This document shows positions 1 through 9,178 of a stretch of 64,000 nt of DNA, piece by piece. Under the pieces are notes generated by a model. The model was given only the letters and a program-made list of their open reading frames with translations, was not told the origin of the DNA and searched no databases. Source of the stretch: JBCBAP01 sp038532435 (GTDB lineage: Bacteria > Pseudomonadota > Alphaproteobacteria > Rhodobacterales > Rhodobacteraceae); contig JBCBAP010000001.1 in assembly GCA_038532435.1 (NCBI GenBank), positions 176,865 through 240,864 of the forward strand. The letters run 5' to 3'. Position numbers and translations under genes: made by a program. Position 1 is the first letter of the stretch. Every line of letters begins with the position of its first letter.

Positions 1-290
1 TGCCGCTCCGACAGGAGGTCGAACGTCCGGCGGAAGCTCTCCACATCGAACTCACCGACGAGACGCATTCCGAAAAACACGTTGTAAAGCGGGCTTTCAC
101 GATCGAATTGGTGGATGAGCCAGATCCGCTCCTGATCCACGGTCAGTTGGGCGGAGCGCTCTCCGCTTTTCAAGGGAATCGCATTCGCAGGATCTGGCCT
201 TTGGACCTGGCGGGCCCTGACAAGCTCATGCAGCTTGGCGCGATGTTCCGGAGACAACTGGGACAGACGGCTGGACAGGCTCGCAGGCAC
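1..290 (-). CDS. Non-ribosomal peptide synthetase, N-terminal fragment (condensation domain)
   Basis: Partial gene running off the left edge; about 96 residues are readable from a GTG at 288-290. A GAAGGAG ribosome site lies at 300-306 on the minus strand. After a short helical linker (SSRLSQLSPEHRAKL) the protein enters a condensation-domain start, with LTVDQERIWLIHQF and SPLYN matching the C1-motif region of NRPS condensation domains. It sits 19 bp downstream of the luciferase-like monooxygenase and is probably the last or next station of the same leftward assembly line. The linker resembles the N terminus of that monooxygenase. The amino acid it uses cannot be seen because the adenylation domain is outside the window. 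Confidence 0.8.
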   Translation of the reverse strand, partial: MPASLSSRLSQLSPEHRAKLHELVRARQVQRPDPANAIPLKSGERSAQLTVDQERIWLIHQFDRESPLYNVFFGMRLVGEFDVESFRRTFDLLSER

Positions 291-309
291 CGGAGGTACT
301 CCTTCGAAG

Positions 310-1509
310 TCAGTTGCTGTGAGGGGGGGCGGCGTAGGTCGACGCGAGATCTTTGAGGTGAGCGAGCCCATCGAGGACGGTTTCGTCCGGGAGCCCGAAG
401 TCGATCAGGCAGGCGATCTCATCGACCCCCAGATCGACCATATCCTCCACCATGGCCTCGCATCGCGCCTGTGCGCCCATCAGGACGTTGGCGCCGTAGT
501 ACCGTTCGAACGTGGTGTTTAGCATGACCTCCCGGTCGGCCGCACTCATCTCGGCGAAGGGACTTCCGGTGTCCTTCTTCTGGTCGAGGAAGGTCGAGAG
601 GTAGGTGATCAGTGGCCCGCGGACCTGGCTCTTCACGGCACTGTCGTCTTTGCCAAGGAAGGTGTGGAGCATGGAGACCACATGTCCGTCACCGGTCGTG
701 TCAGATGCGCCTCTGAACGCGTCCCGATAGACCTCGATCTTATGTTTCAGATCTTCGCGGCGCTGGGCGACGAGACCCGTCAGCACCCCGGCTCCAATCT
801 CTCCTGCCCGCCGAAACGTCTCCTCGCTGCCTTGCGAGGCGATCCAGATCGGAAGATCGGACTGGATCGGTCGGGGCAGCGTGGCGACGGGGTCGGAGCC
901 GTCGTCGAAGCTGATCGCCTCCCCGCGCCAGAGGCGACGCAACTGTTCGATGGACCTGAACATCCCGTCCTTTCGTGCGGGATAGGAGCCTGTTCCACCG
1001 GGGGCGATCACGAAATCCTTTGGATGCCAGCCCGATGCGAAGGCAACGCCAATCCGTCCGTTCGAGATGTTGTCGACGACCGACCATTCCTCCGCCACCC
1101 GCACCGGATGATGCAGCGGCAACACGACACTGCCAGCGCGTATCCCGATCCGGGTGGTTTGCGCCGCGAGGGCGGAGGCGAGCACGGAGGGGTTTGGATA
1201 GAGCCCGCCGAAGTCGACAAAATGCCGTTCCGGCACCCAGACCGCGGCGATGTCGGACCTGTCTGCGAGCCGCGCGCTGTCAAACAAAAGGCTGTACTTC
1301 TGATTTGACCGCGTGGTTCCATCCCCGGAAAAGAAGAACAGGCTGAACGCCATCCGGCTGTCCGCCCGGTGTGTTCGCAGATCGTCTGCTCCGTCCGCGG
1401 ACTGGGAAGACCTCCGCATCTCCAAAGCCTGACGCAGCTTCGCCCGGTCCGCTTCAGGCAAGTTTGAAAGGCGATCCTTCAGAGCGGCCTTCGATGAATG
1501 TTCAACCAT
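310..1509 (-). CDS. Luciferase-like flavin-dependent monooxygenase (MupA/Atu3671-type) of the NRPS/PKS line
   Basis: Encodes about 399 residues. The ATG at 1507-1509 overlaps the end of the PKS gene by 8 bp, showing translational coupling; longer upstream starts in this frame would lie inside the PKS gene and are rejected. Residues from about 50 onward (AFSLFFFSGD, WVPERHFVDFGGLYPNPSVLA) are typical of the bacterial luciferase-like FMN-dependent monooxygenases that recur inside NRPS/PKS clusters. The family uses reduced flavin and oxygen to hydroxylate carrier-bound intermediates; the substrate here is unknown. The first ~35 residues form a charged helix (LKDRLSNLPEADRAKL) similar to the linker that opens the following NRPS, so it may dock to the PKS. 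Confidence 0.85.
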   Translation of the reverse strand: MVEHSSKAALKDRLSNLPEADRAKLRQALEMRRSSQSADGADDLRTHRADSRMAFSLFFFSGDGTTRSNQKYSLLFDSARLADRSDIAAVWVPERHFVDFGGLYPNPSVLASALAAQTTRIGIRAGSVVLPLHHPVRVAEEWSVVDNISNGRIGVAFASGWHPKDFVIAPGGTGSYPARKDGMFRSIEQLRRLWRGEAISFDDGSDPVATLPRPIQSDLPIWIASQGSEETFRRAGEIGAGVLTGLVAQRREDLKHKIEVYRDAFRGASDTTGDGHVVSMLHTFLGKDDSAVKSQVRGPLITYLSTFLDQKKDTGSPFAEMSAADREVMLNTTFERYYGANVLMGAQARCEAMVEDMVDLGVDEIACLIDFGLPDETVLDGLAHLKDLASTYAAPPHSN

Positions 1510-4500
1510 TTTTGTTGGCCACCAGCAGCTCAAGCTCGGAAGGATCGAGGTCTTCGATCTCATCAAGCAGCTTTTCCAGTTCGCTCTCTTCGAGCGCATT
1601 GACCTGATCGAGACGGATCCTGTCGGCGAGCTTCTCGACGGTTGGTGCGTCGAATATCGCGCTCATGGGCAGGTCGGGGCTGTGCTCTCTGAGCCGGGTT
1701 ACGATCATGATGGCCATCAGCGAGTTTCCACCGAGGTCGAAGAAGTCATCGCCCGGTTCGACGGAGGGAACCTTCAGCACGTCGATCCAAAGCGCCGCGA
1801 TCTGGCGTGCGAGAGGATCGTCGGGCCAGAACGAGAGCGCGGCAGAAGTGTCAGAGGTCCCCGTATCTTTCGACGTCTGACGCGCGGTCACTTGCGCCTC
1901 AGTCTCCCGTTGGTTGTCCGCAACCGGGGCGGCCCGCACCTCGACCGGCGGCAGGAGAAAGGAGGTGCGGTCGAACGGGTAGGTCGGCAGCGGGACAATC
2001 CGTCGGCGCGGGCGGTGTCCCGGATCGGTCGTCATGTCGATGTCGTGCCCGGTGACCCAAAGCTGCGCGATAGCCGTGAGGTACTTCTCATGTTCTTCTG
2101 TTGCCGAGAGGCTCGACCTCGGGAGGAGGGCCACATGCGATTGCCGGGATCCGGGGTGCGGTGCGATCAAACCGGAGGCCGGGCCGATCTCGACAAACGT
2201 CACCGCATCGAACGTCTTGATACGCTCAACCCCGTCGTGGAACTGCACCACCGAACGTGCCTGATCTCGCCAGTAAGATGGCGAAACCGCCTGGTCTTCG
2301 GTGACAAAGTCGCCTGTCAGATTCGACATGAGGCTCAGCTTCGGCGCGGACATCGCGACTTGCGCAAGTTCAGCTTCGTAGGGCGGCAACGCCGGATCCA
2401 CAAGCGCCGTGTGAAACGCCCGGTTGGTTCCGAGAACACGGGTCACAACCTTGCGCTCCTTGAGCGCTGCGGCGAGCGTTGCGATGGCGTCTGGTTGCCC
2501 CGCGAGTGTGCAAAGCGTGTCGCTGTTCACCGCGGCGAGTGACACCCCATCAATGAGGTAGGGCGCGACCTCCTCAGCCGACAGGGCAACCGCAAGCATT
2601 TGCCCCTCAGGACAGGCCTCGAAAAACTCCCCGCGCCGGATGACGAGCCGGACCGCATCCTCCAACGACATAACACCGGCGAGGTGCGCAGCGGTCAGCT
2701 CGCCGAGGCTGTGGCCTATCATCAGATCCGGTGTGAGACCGCGGGCGCGCAGGCTGGCGGCAAGCGCCACACTCAGACTGAAAATCACCGGCTGTGCATA
2801 CTGCGTTCGCTGCAACCTCCCGGCACCTTCCGCCTCCGCCCCAAAGACGACGTCGGTCAATGACCAGTCCGCATGGTCGCGGAGGATGTCTTCACATGCG
2901 TCCATCGTCGCGCGAAACACCGCGTCGGAAGCATAGAGGCCTGATCCCGCACCCTGTCTGAGAGCCCCTTGCCCGGGCAGCACGAAACAGACCTTGGGCG
3001 GAGATGCTGTGGGATCTGTGCGCCCCGAGATGTGCTTTCGTTCCTCCAAGAGCGCGTCGGCTGCCGCCGAGGTGTCGCTGGCGACGACCGCCGCGCGATG
3101 GGGAAAGTCGAGCCGCCGGGCACGCAGCGTCTCGGCGATGTCTGACAAAGGCTCAGCGTGGCGCTCGGACAGCGTCCCCGCCAGGTTGGCGTTCAGACGA
3201 ACGAGTGCTTCATCTGACTGGGTGGAGATCGCGATGACCTGGGGTGCGACGTCGCTTTCTGGGTCGGCGGGCCTTGCTGGAGCCTGTCCGAGTAACACGT
3301 GGGCGTTTGTGCCCCCTATGCCGAACGAGCTCACTCCCGCCACCCGCGGCCTGTCGGTATCCGGCCAAGCTGTTCGCCTGGCCACAACGGATATTGGCGT
3401 ATCTTCTATCCCGAGATGCGGGTTCGGCGCGGTGTAATGCCGTGTTGGCGGGATCTCGCCCTGTTCGATGGAAAGGACGGCCTTGATGAACCCGCAAATA
3501 CCTGCTGTGGCATCCAGATGGCCGACGTTGCCCTTTACCGAACCGATGGAGCATGCCGCGCGGCTTTCGTGGGTGAAGATCTCCGCCAGCGCCTGAAACT
3601 CAATCGGATCTCCGAGCTTGGTTGCCGTGCCGTGAGCCTCCACATACCCGATGTCCGCGGGCTGAAGCCCGGCGGAGGCGAGCGCCGCTTCGATCACCGC
3701 TTTCTGCCCTTCGGTTGAAGGTGCGGTGAAGCCGATCTTGTTCGAGCCGTCATTGTTGACCGCGCTGCCGAGGATCACCGCATGGACATGGTCCCCGTCC
3801 GTCAGGGCGTCCTCTAACCGCTTGAGCAGAACTACACCGACCCCGTCACCTGGCACCGTTCCCCGCGCTTCGCTGTCGAAGGGTCGGCAGGATCCGTCCG
3901 AAGAGAAAATGCCGCCGTCGCGGTAGAGGTATCCGGCCCCTTCGAACCGGCGCAGACTGGCCCCGCCGCACAGAGCCATCGTGCACTCGCCCGCCATAAT
4001 GTTCCGGCAGGCGGTGTGAATGGCGACGAGCGATGAGGAGCATGCGGTCTGGATCGTCGCGCTCGGCCCGGTCAGCCCCAGCTTATAGGAGATGCGGGTC
4101 GCGGCCATGTCCGGATCGTTGCCGATGGCCGCTCCCATGATCTGGATCGAATCCAGCGGATCGTGCTGGGACCGAAGGCGATAGTCGTTTCGGGAAACGC
4201 TGACGAACACGCCGACCGGACCACCGGTTTCGCCGTGCGTATAGCCCGCCACCTCCATCGCTTTCCAGCAATGTTCAAGAAGCTTGCGCTGTTGTGGATC
4301 GGTTGTTTCAGCCTCCGAACCGCTGAACCCGAAGAACTGTGCATCGAAGAGATCGGGTTCGGGCGTGATCCCGGTCACCGGCACGAAATGTTCGTTGGAC
4401 TGGACGCTCTCTTGGATCCCGGCAGCGTCGAGTTGCGCGGGCGTCGACCGCGTTGTCAGTGCCTCACCGTCAAGCAGCCCGTTCCAGAATTCTGCGATAT

Positions 4501-4585
4501 CCCGGGCGGATGCGAATGCCGCGGACATGCCGACGACGGCAATGGCACGGTCGGTCCGGATGTGATCGGTGGGTCGTCCGGGCAT
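1502..4585 (-). CDS. Type I polyketide synthase module, KS-AT-ACP
   Basis: A 1027-residue single PKS module. The ketosynthase is at residues ~12-430 with catalytic Cys182 (TACSSSL), His318 (VEAHGT) and His356 (NVGHL). The acyltransferase is at ~530-830 with Ser626 in GHSLGE; the second motif reads RAFHT. A C-terminal acyl carrier protein carries the phosphopantetheine serine in DLGGNSL. There is no ketoreductase, dehydratase or thioesterase, so it should add one unreduced two- or three-carbon unit. The AT motif is more malonyl-like than methylmalonyl-like, but this is uncertain. Start is the ATG at 4583-4585. The 190-bp leader upstream holds motif copies shared with the other biosynthetic promoters, suggesting its own promoter. 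Confidence 0.93.
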   Translation of the reverse strand: MPGRPTDHIRTDRAIAVVGMSAAFASARDIAEFWNGLLDGEALTTRSTPAQLDAAGIQESVQSNEHFVPVTGITPEPDLFDAQFFGFSGSEAETTDPQQRKLLEHCWKAMEVAGYTHGETGGPVGVFVSVSRNDYRLRSQHDPLDSIQIMGAAIGNDPDMAATRISYKLGLTGPSATIQTACSSSLVAIHTACRNIMAGECTMALCGGASLRRFEGAGYLYRDGGIFSSDGSCRPFDSEARGTVPGDGVGVVLLKRLEDALTDGDHVHAVILGSAVNNDGSNKIGFTAPSTEGQKAVIEAALASAGLQPADIGYVEAHGTATKLGDPIEFQALAEIFTHESRAACSIGSVKGNVGHLDATAGICGFIKAVLSIEQGEIPPTRHYTAPNPHLGIEDTPISVVARRTAWPDTDRPRVAGVSSFGIGGTNAHVLLGQAPARPADPESDVAPQVIAISTQSDEALVRLNANLAGTLSERHAEPLSDIAETLRARRLDFPHRAAVVASDTSAAADALLEERKHISGRTDPTASPPKVCFVLPGQGALRQGAGSGLYASDAVFRATMDACEDILRDHADWSLTDVVFGAEAEGAGRLQRTQYAQPVIFSLSVALAASLRARGLTPDLMIGHSLGELTAAHLAGVMSLEDAVRLVIRRGEFFEACPEGQMLAVALSAEEVAPYLIDGVSLAAVNSDTLCTLAGQPDAIATLAAALKERKVVTRVLGTNRAFHTALVDPALPPYEAELAQVAMSAPKLSLMSNLTGDFVTEDQAVSPSYWRDQARSVVQFHDGVERIKTFDAVTFVEIGPASGLIAPHPGSRQSHVALLPRSSLSATEEHEKYLTAIAQLWVTGHDIDMTTDPGHRPRRRIVPLPTYPFDRTSFLLPPVEVRAAPVADNQRETEAQVTARQTSKDTGTSDTSAALSFWPDDPLARQIAALWIDVLKVPSVEPGDDFFDLGGNSLMAIMIVTRLREHSPDLPMSAIFDAPTVEKLADRIRLDQVNALEESELEKLLDEIEDLDPSELELLVANKNG

Positions 4586-4588
4586 GTA

Positions 4589-4634
4589 TACATCCTATAA
4601 TTGTATGGTGGGTAGCAACACAACCTATGATGGC
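4589..4634 (-). promoter_or_regulatory. Leader of the PKS gene with candidate operator motifs
   Basis: Just upstream of the PKS start are CCTATAATTGTATGG (4594-4608, half-symmetric) and ACAACCTATGATGG (4620-4633). The second copy matches the left half and centre of the perfect inverted repeat at 7604-7618. Similar words occur in the leader of the divergent NRPS at about 9151. The pattern suggests a common cluster regulator; no regulator gene is visible nearby. Confidence 0.4.
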
Positions 4635-4722
4635 AAAACCGAAATCGGATGTCGATCAAAAAGGCCGGGTTGCTGGCGTGATTCATCAAACAAATGAGTC
4701 GCTTGGGTGATACCGGGCAAAT

Positions 4723-4745
4723 GTCCGCCGGTTTTACAGGCGGAC
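4723..4745 (-). terminator. Hairpin after the adenylation gene
   Basis: GTCCGCC and GGCGGAC form a perfect 7-bp stem with a 9-base loop, 31 bp after the stop of the adenylation protein gene. There is no T run. It could attenuate read-through into the PKS gene. Confidence 0.4.
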
Positions 4746-4775
4746 CTGCTTATGACGGTTTGGGACCCGGGGTTC

Positions 4776-6989
4776 CTAGGATGTGGCCAGTCCGACCGGG
4801 CGCAGTTGGGCAAGAAGGGTCTTGCGGTCGAGCTTGCCGTTTGGCGTCAGCGGATAATCCGCAACACTGATGAACCGCTCGGGCACCATGTAGGCGGGGA
4901 GGAACTGAGACAGGTGCGCTCGCAGACCATCCCGGTTTAGCTCACCATCGACCCGCACGAACCCGACAAGCGCCGGTTCCCCGTCATCAACGCTGGTCGC
5001 GAGGACGTGGCAATCGATTACCTGCGGGTAGTCGCGAACCCGTGTCGCGATCTCGTCGACCTCGATCCGATAGCCGCGCAGCTTGATCTGCGAGTCGTTC
5101 CGGCCGAGATACTCGAGCATGCCATCCTCGGTCCATCGCGCGAGGTCTCCGGTCCGGTAGCAGCGCTCGGGCACCTCGAAGGACGGCACCTCGATCGGTC
5201 CGAATTTCTCTGCCGTGAGATCGTCGCGGTTGTTGTAGCCCCGCGCAACGCCCACACCAGATAGAACCAGTTCGCCAACCCCGCCAAGGGGCGAAAGCTG
5301 GCCGGATCCGTCCAGGATGACAGTGGCCATGTTTGCGATGGGCGCGCCGATCGGCACGGCGGTCCGATTCCCCATTTTTGCCGTGTCGAAGTGTGTGACA
5401 TCGACGGTCGCCTCGGTCGGACCGTAAAGGTTGATGAGGCGTGCGCCGATCTGCCGACCGAGCGTTTCGTGAAACGCCCGCACCTGCGAAACCGTCAGAG
5501 CCTCGCCGCTTGCAGAGACCGTATGGATGGTTTCCAAACCCTCAGTTTCGCCGACCGCATCGAGGTAGAACAGGAACGTCTCCAGCATCGAGGGGACGAA
5601 GTGGATCGTGGTCACCCGGTGGTCTGCAATCGTCTCGATGATGACCTCGGGCTCTTTCTCTCCACCGGGGGGGAGCAGGCAAAGGGTCGACTTCGCAAAA
5701 CAGATCGAGAAGAGCTCCCAAACCGAGACGTCGAAGGAGATCGGTGTCTTCTGAAGAGTGACGCCGTCTGCCGGAAGCGGATAGGCGTCGTGCACCCAGT
5801 CCATCCGGTTCATCACCGACCGGTGCTCCACCATGACCCCCTTGGGCACTCCGGTGGAGCCGGATGTGTAGATGATGTAGGCGAGATCTTCGGGGCGTGC
5901 GGTTGGTGGCGGGTTGTCCGCGGGCCCCTGTCCGAGCAACGTTTCGGTGACCTGCACCTCATCGGTCTTGCCCGAAAGACGGTCGCCGCGATCCGTCAGC
6001 ACCAGGTCGCATCCGCTGTCGGCCAGAATGATCTCCAGCCGTTCCTTCGGGTTGGAGGGATCGAGGGGAACGTAGGCCGCTCCCGCCTTGATGACGGCGT
6101 AGACTGCGACCAGCATCTCGGTGCACCGGTCCATGAGGATCGCAACCCGGCTTCCCGGACCAGTCCCCCGTCCGATGAGCTCCCAAGCCAGGCGGTTCAC
6201 CTGTGTGTTGAAGGCATCGTATGTCAGGCTGGTCGACTGAAACGAAACGGCGATATGGTCGGGATGGGCAGCTGCTATCCGTTCGAAATGGAGGTGCAGT
6301 GTGGACGCGTGGGGAAAGCTGCGCGTTGGTCCGAACGAAAAGGTTTCCAACAGAGCGCGTTCATCCTCGAGCAGCAGCGCTGCAGGATCGGGAATCGTCT
6401 CCGCGTTTTCCATGACCAGAACAGCGGCGAGGCTCAGCTTCCGGCTGAGCCTTTCGACGAGCCGGGGATCGTAGGCCCCGATCTCATAGGCGATCTGCAT
6501 CGACCACGTCCCGGTCGACCCGCGACCGACGCAGACCTGAACACGCTTGCCCGCCGTGTCATCGCCCTGGCTAACCTCCCCTTTGCACAGGACAAGCTGA
6601 ACGCCGGGCAGGGCCTGAGTGTCGTGAATGTCGACCTCGACACCGCTGGTCACGAGATCCGGTTGTGAAAGAAGCCGCATATGATGCTCGCGCACCGCTC
6701 CGATGGTGCTGTCCGGAGTGACGCCCGAGGTGAGCGTCCTCGCCGCAGCACCTTCACCCGCTGCATCGACCAGTTCAAACGTATGCGCCTCCTCTCCGAC
6801 AAACGTCGTGAGCACGAGATCCAGAACGGTCGCGAAGAACGCCCCCGCCTCCGCACTTCCATCAAGGTGGGCAGCCAGACCCGGCGGAAGGGAGACGTCG
6901 ACCCTTCCGGTTCCCACAACGCCGGATGCCGGAGCCGTGGGCAGAGTTGCCACGATCAGATCAGGGTCGTGCTGGCGCTGCCGTTTCAT
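4776..6989 (-). CDS. Stand-alone NRPS adenylation protein, serine-type pocket, with truncated C-like N terminus
   Basis: About 737 residues from the ATG at 6987-6989, which overlaps the methyltransferase stop as ATGA. Residues ~1-215 resemble only the C-terminal half of a condensation domain; no HHxxxDG motif is present. Residues ~225-730 are a full adenylation domain (YIIYTSGSTGVPKG, NLYGPTEA, YRTGDLARW, NGKLDRKTL). Aligning the pocket by eye to GrsA positions 235, 236, 239, 278, 299, 301, 322, 330 and 331 gives D-V-W-H-S-S-L-V-D, closest to the serine code of EntF. The protein stops right after the A10 motif with no carrier domain, so serine must be loaded onto a carrier in trans. ATP-dependent activation is the family reaction; the partner carrier is unknown. 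Confidence 0.88.
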   Translation of the reverse strand: MKRQRQHDPDLIVATLPTAPASGVVGTGRVDVSLPPGLAAHLDGSAEAGAFFATVLDLVLTTFVGEEAHTFELVDAAGEGAAARTLTSGVTPDSTIGAVREHHMRLLSQPDLVTSGVEVDIHDTQALPGVQLVLCKGEVSQGDDTAGKRVQVCVGRGSTGTWSMQIAYEIGAYDPRLVERLSRKLSLAAVLVMENAETIPDPAALLLEDERALLETFSFGPTRSFPHASTLHLHFERIAAAHPDHIAVSFQSTSLTYDAFNTQVNRLAWELIGRGTGPGSRVAILMDRCTEMLVAVYAVIKAGAAYVPLDPSNPKERLEIILADSGCDLVLTDRGDRLSGKTDEVQVTETLLGQGPADNPPPTARPEDLAYIIYTSGSTGVPKGVMVEHRSVMNRMDWVHDAYPLPADGVTLQKTPISFDVSVWELFSICFAKSTLCLLPPGGEKEPEVIIETIADHRVTTIHFVPSMLETFLFYLDAVGETEGLETIHTVSASGEALTVSQVRAFHETLGRQIGARLINLYGPTEATVDVTHFDTAKMGNRTAVPIGAPIANMATVILDGSGQLSPLGGVGELVLSGVGVARGYNNRDDLTAEKFGPIEVPSFEVPERCYRTGDLARWTEDGMLEYLGRNDSQIKLRGYRIEVDEIATRVRDYPQVIDCHVLATSVDDGEPALVGFVRVDGELNRDGLRAHLSQFLPAYMVPERFISVADYPLTPNGKLDRKTLLAQLRPVGLATS

Positions 6990-7585
6990 GTTGGCTTCTC
7001 GCAAAGATGGGCGATCCAGGGGTCCAGTTCGCCTTCCAGCCCGCGACCCAGACCAATCTGAGGGTCACCGGCGACAAATCCCGCGGCGCGCAGAAGGGAC
7101 TGCAACTCGTCCTCCTCCACGTAAGTGTAGAGGCGGCCAAGGCTGTCCCGGCTTTCGCCGTCGCCCAGTTTCATGCAGATGTGAAAGACGGCCCCGGGGC
7201 GCATGGAGCGGATGATCGCGGAAAGATGCGTGGGCAGATCCGACCGGGGCGCGTGCAGCAGGCTGAAGTGAGCCCACACGCCGTCGTAACGCTCAACAGC
7301 CTCGAGTTCCGCGAAGGTTCCAACCCGGGCGGCAACCCCGTTCACCCGGGAAGCGAGTGCGACCATCTCTGGCGAGGCGTCAACAGCATCTACCTTGAGG
7401 CCAAGCCCGACCATCCGCGCTGCCTCCGCACCGGAGCCGCACCCGAGATCGAGGACAAGGCCGCCCGCCGGGACCCGGCTTGCGAACTCCAGGAGGATCG
7501 GATGGGAGCCGGTTTCTTCCTTGAAATCAGCGTAGGCATCGATCTCGCGCGCATACGCAGCCATTGTCTGTGCATCTGCCGACAC
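6986..7585 (-). CDS. SAM-dependent methyltransferase, class I
   Basis: A 199-residue protein, first gene of the leftward biosynthetic operon. The Rossmann SAM-binding motif LVLDLGCGSGAEAARM is at ~38-53, followed by VDAVDASPEMV for the ribose-binding acidic residue. Start is the GTG at 7583-7585, preceded by AGGGGA; an internal ATG at 7562-7564 is a weaker alternative. Its stop overlaps the start of the adenylation gene, so both are probably translated together. The substrate is not visible; methylation of the nascent peptide, of a precursor amino acid or of the free acid are all possible. Confidence 0.85.
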   Translation of the reverse strand: MSADAQTMAAYAREIDAYADFKEETGSHPILLEFASRVPAGGLVLDLGCGSGAEAARMVGLGLKVDAVDASPEMVALASRVNGVAARVGTFAELEAVERYDGVWAHFSLLHAPRSDLPTHLSAIIRSMRPGAVFHICMKLGDGESRDSLGRLYTYVEEDELQSLLRAAGFVAGDPQIGLGRGLEGELDPWIAHLCEKPT

Positions 7586-7603
7586 GGAATCCCCTCATGT
7601 AAT

Positions 7604-7618
7604 ACAACCTATGGTTGT
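7604..7618. promoter_or_regulatory. Perfect inverted repeat, candidate operator of the NRPS/PKS operon
   Basis: ACAACC-TAT-GGTTGT is a perfect 6-bp inverted repeat with a 3-base centre, 19 bp upstream of the methyltransferase start and after the MFS gene. It overlaps a possible promoter on the minus strand (TTGTTG, 17 bp, TACACA). Related half sites lie at 4620 and 9118. Confidence 0.5.
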
Positions 7619-7684
7619 GTATCACACAAATTCCAACGCAACAAAGCTGTAATTTGGCCAAGCTGATCCGGGTGTGATCAGCCC

Positions 7685-8941
7685 TCACAGGCGGAGCCGC
7701 AGCAGCCCGTAAATCCAAATGAGTGTTGATCCCGCCGCGGCCACGAAGTAGGGCGCCCGCACCGCCGCGTCCCGTGCCATTTCCTGCTCAAGCGCCCCAA
7801 CGATCGCCCCACCCAGCAAAGCGCCGACGGGGATCATCCCCCACGCAAAGAGGCGATAGATGCTGTTGACCCGCCCGAGCAGTTCGGCCGGGATCAGCCG
7901 CTGGCGGTAGGAAACCGTGACCACGTTCCACAACATCGACGCGTACATCTGAACCGCGAGCGCCACGCCCGCGATAGTCAAACCATTAGCCAGACCGAGG
8001 ATGAGAAAGCAGACCGGGAACGCGACGAGCGCGAGGAGAACCCCGCCGTTGGGCCCCGTCAGCCGCAGAAGCCGGGGCGCGGTCAATCCACCGGCAACAC
8101 CGCCGACCGCCCCCATGGTCAAAAGCAGGCCGTAGCCGACGGAGTCGAGCCCATACGCATCCTGCGAAAGCAGCACGAGCATCGTCATGACCATCCCGGC
8201 CATCGCGTTCATGCAACCCAGCATGACCGCAATCCGCAGGATCACCACGTGCGCCACCAGCCACCGCCAGCCCTCGACCGCCTCTTCCAGAACGCTTCCC
8301 CTTGTCCCGCGGACGAACGGGGGCGCGTCAACGGTCCTAAGCACCAGGGCGGAAATGGCGTAGAGCGCTGTGTTCAGGGCAAACGGAACCGCGGTGCTTA
8401 CCGCGACCAGCGCGCCTGCCAGTGGCGGGCCGATGAATGAGCCCATGACGGTTTCCGCGGTCCAGAGTTGCCCGTTTGCACGCTCCAGATCCGGCTTTGA
8501 GACGATCGATGGCAGCACGGTCTGCGCTGCATTGTCCCGGAGAACTTCCGCCGTTCCGGTGAGAAAGGCGAAGGCTGCGAGCGCGTAGGCCCACCCTGCG
8601 TTTTCCTGGCCAAGGGCGGTGTCGGGAAGTGCAAGGATAAGGGCAACGATCCCGAGCGACGCAAGAACCCTCAGACTGTCTGCGCGCACCATCAGACTGA
8701 TCCGCTCGACACGGTCGGTAAGGATCCCGACCGGCACCGTCAGCAGGAGCCAGGGCAAACGGTGTGCGGCGGCGACTGCACCGATCAGGAAGGGATCCCG
8801 GGTGAGAAGCGACGCGAGCCATGGGAACGCCAACTGCGAGACACCGTCGCTGAGGTTCGACACGGACGATGCGCCAAACAGGCGGTGATAGGCCGAGTTG
8901 ATCGAGAGCCTGCTGCGCGGTTCGGAGACGCTGTCCGTCAT
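7685..8941 (-). CDS. MFS exporter, EntS-like
   Basis: A 418-residue major facilitator protein with about twelve hydrophobic segments. It carries the typical loop motif after TM2 (GILTDRVERISLM) and the second-half pattern of the MFS_3 family, which includes the enterobactin exporter EntS. It starts at the ATG at 8939-8941 and is divergent from the large NRPS gene. The position between the two arms of the biosynthetic locus suggests export of, or resistance to, the product. Assignment to the family is by sequence character; the cargo is inferred only from context. Confidence 0.85.
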   Translation of the reverse strand: MTDSVSEPRSRLSINSAYHRLFGASSVSNLSDGVSQLAFPWLASLLTRDPFLIGAVAAAHRLPWLLLTVPVGILTDRVERISLMVRADSLRVLASLGIVALILALPDTALGQENAGWAYALAAFAFLTGTAEVLRDNAAQTVLPSIVSKPDLERANGQLWTAETVMGSFIGPPLAGALVAVSTAVPFALNTALYAISALVLRTVDAPPFVRGTRGSVLEEAVEGWRWLVAHVVILRIAVMLGCMNAMAGMVMTMLVLLSQDAYGLDSVGYGLLLTMGAVGGVAGGLTAPRLLRLTGPNGGVLLALVAFPVCFLILGLANGLTIAGVALAVQMYASMLWNVVTVSYRQRLIPAELLGRVNSIYRLFAWGMIPVGALLGGAIVGALEQEMARDAAVRAPYFVAAAGSTLIWIYGLLRLRL

Positions 8942-9178
8942 GGAGTGGAGGCGCCGTACCGTTCGGTGTTCTCCGGTCGGGCCGGGAACCCAAGTCCCGT
9001 TACGCTCAAGCTATTGAACCCGGTACCATCGAGGTCAGCCGCTTCGCCCTGCATAGTCCACCCTCGAAAACACCAAGCCGATCTGCTTCGCCACTGAGCC
9101 TTGGACTATCACTCATGCAACCTATAATCAACTAACGGCCATATGATTCTACCTTAGATTGTAGGAGGCAGTTTGAAC
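8942..9178. promoter_or_regulatory. Divergent promoter region between the MFS exporter and the NRPS
   Basis: A 237-bp non-coding gap serving two divergent genes. The right part holds GCAACCTATAATC (9117-9129) and CCTTAGATTGTAGG (9152-9165), both related to words in the PKS and methyltransferase leaders. AGGAGG at 9163-9168 is the ribosome site of the NRPS. Confidence 0.5.
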
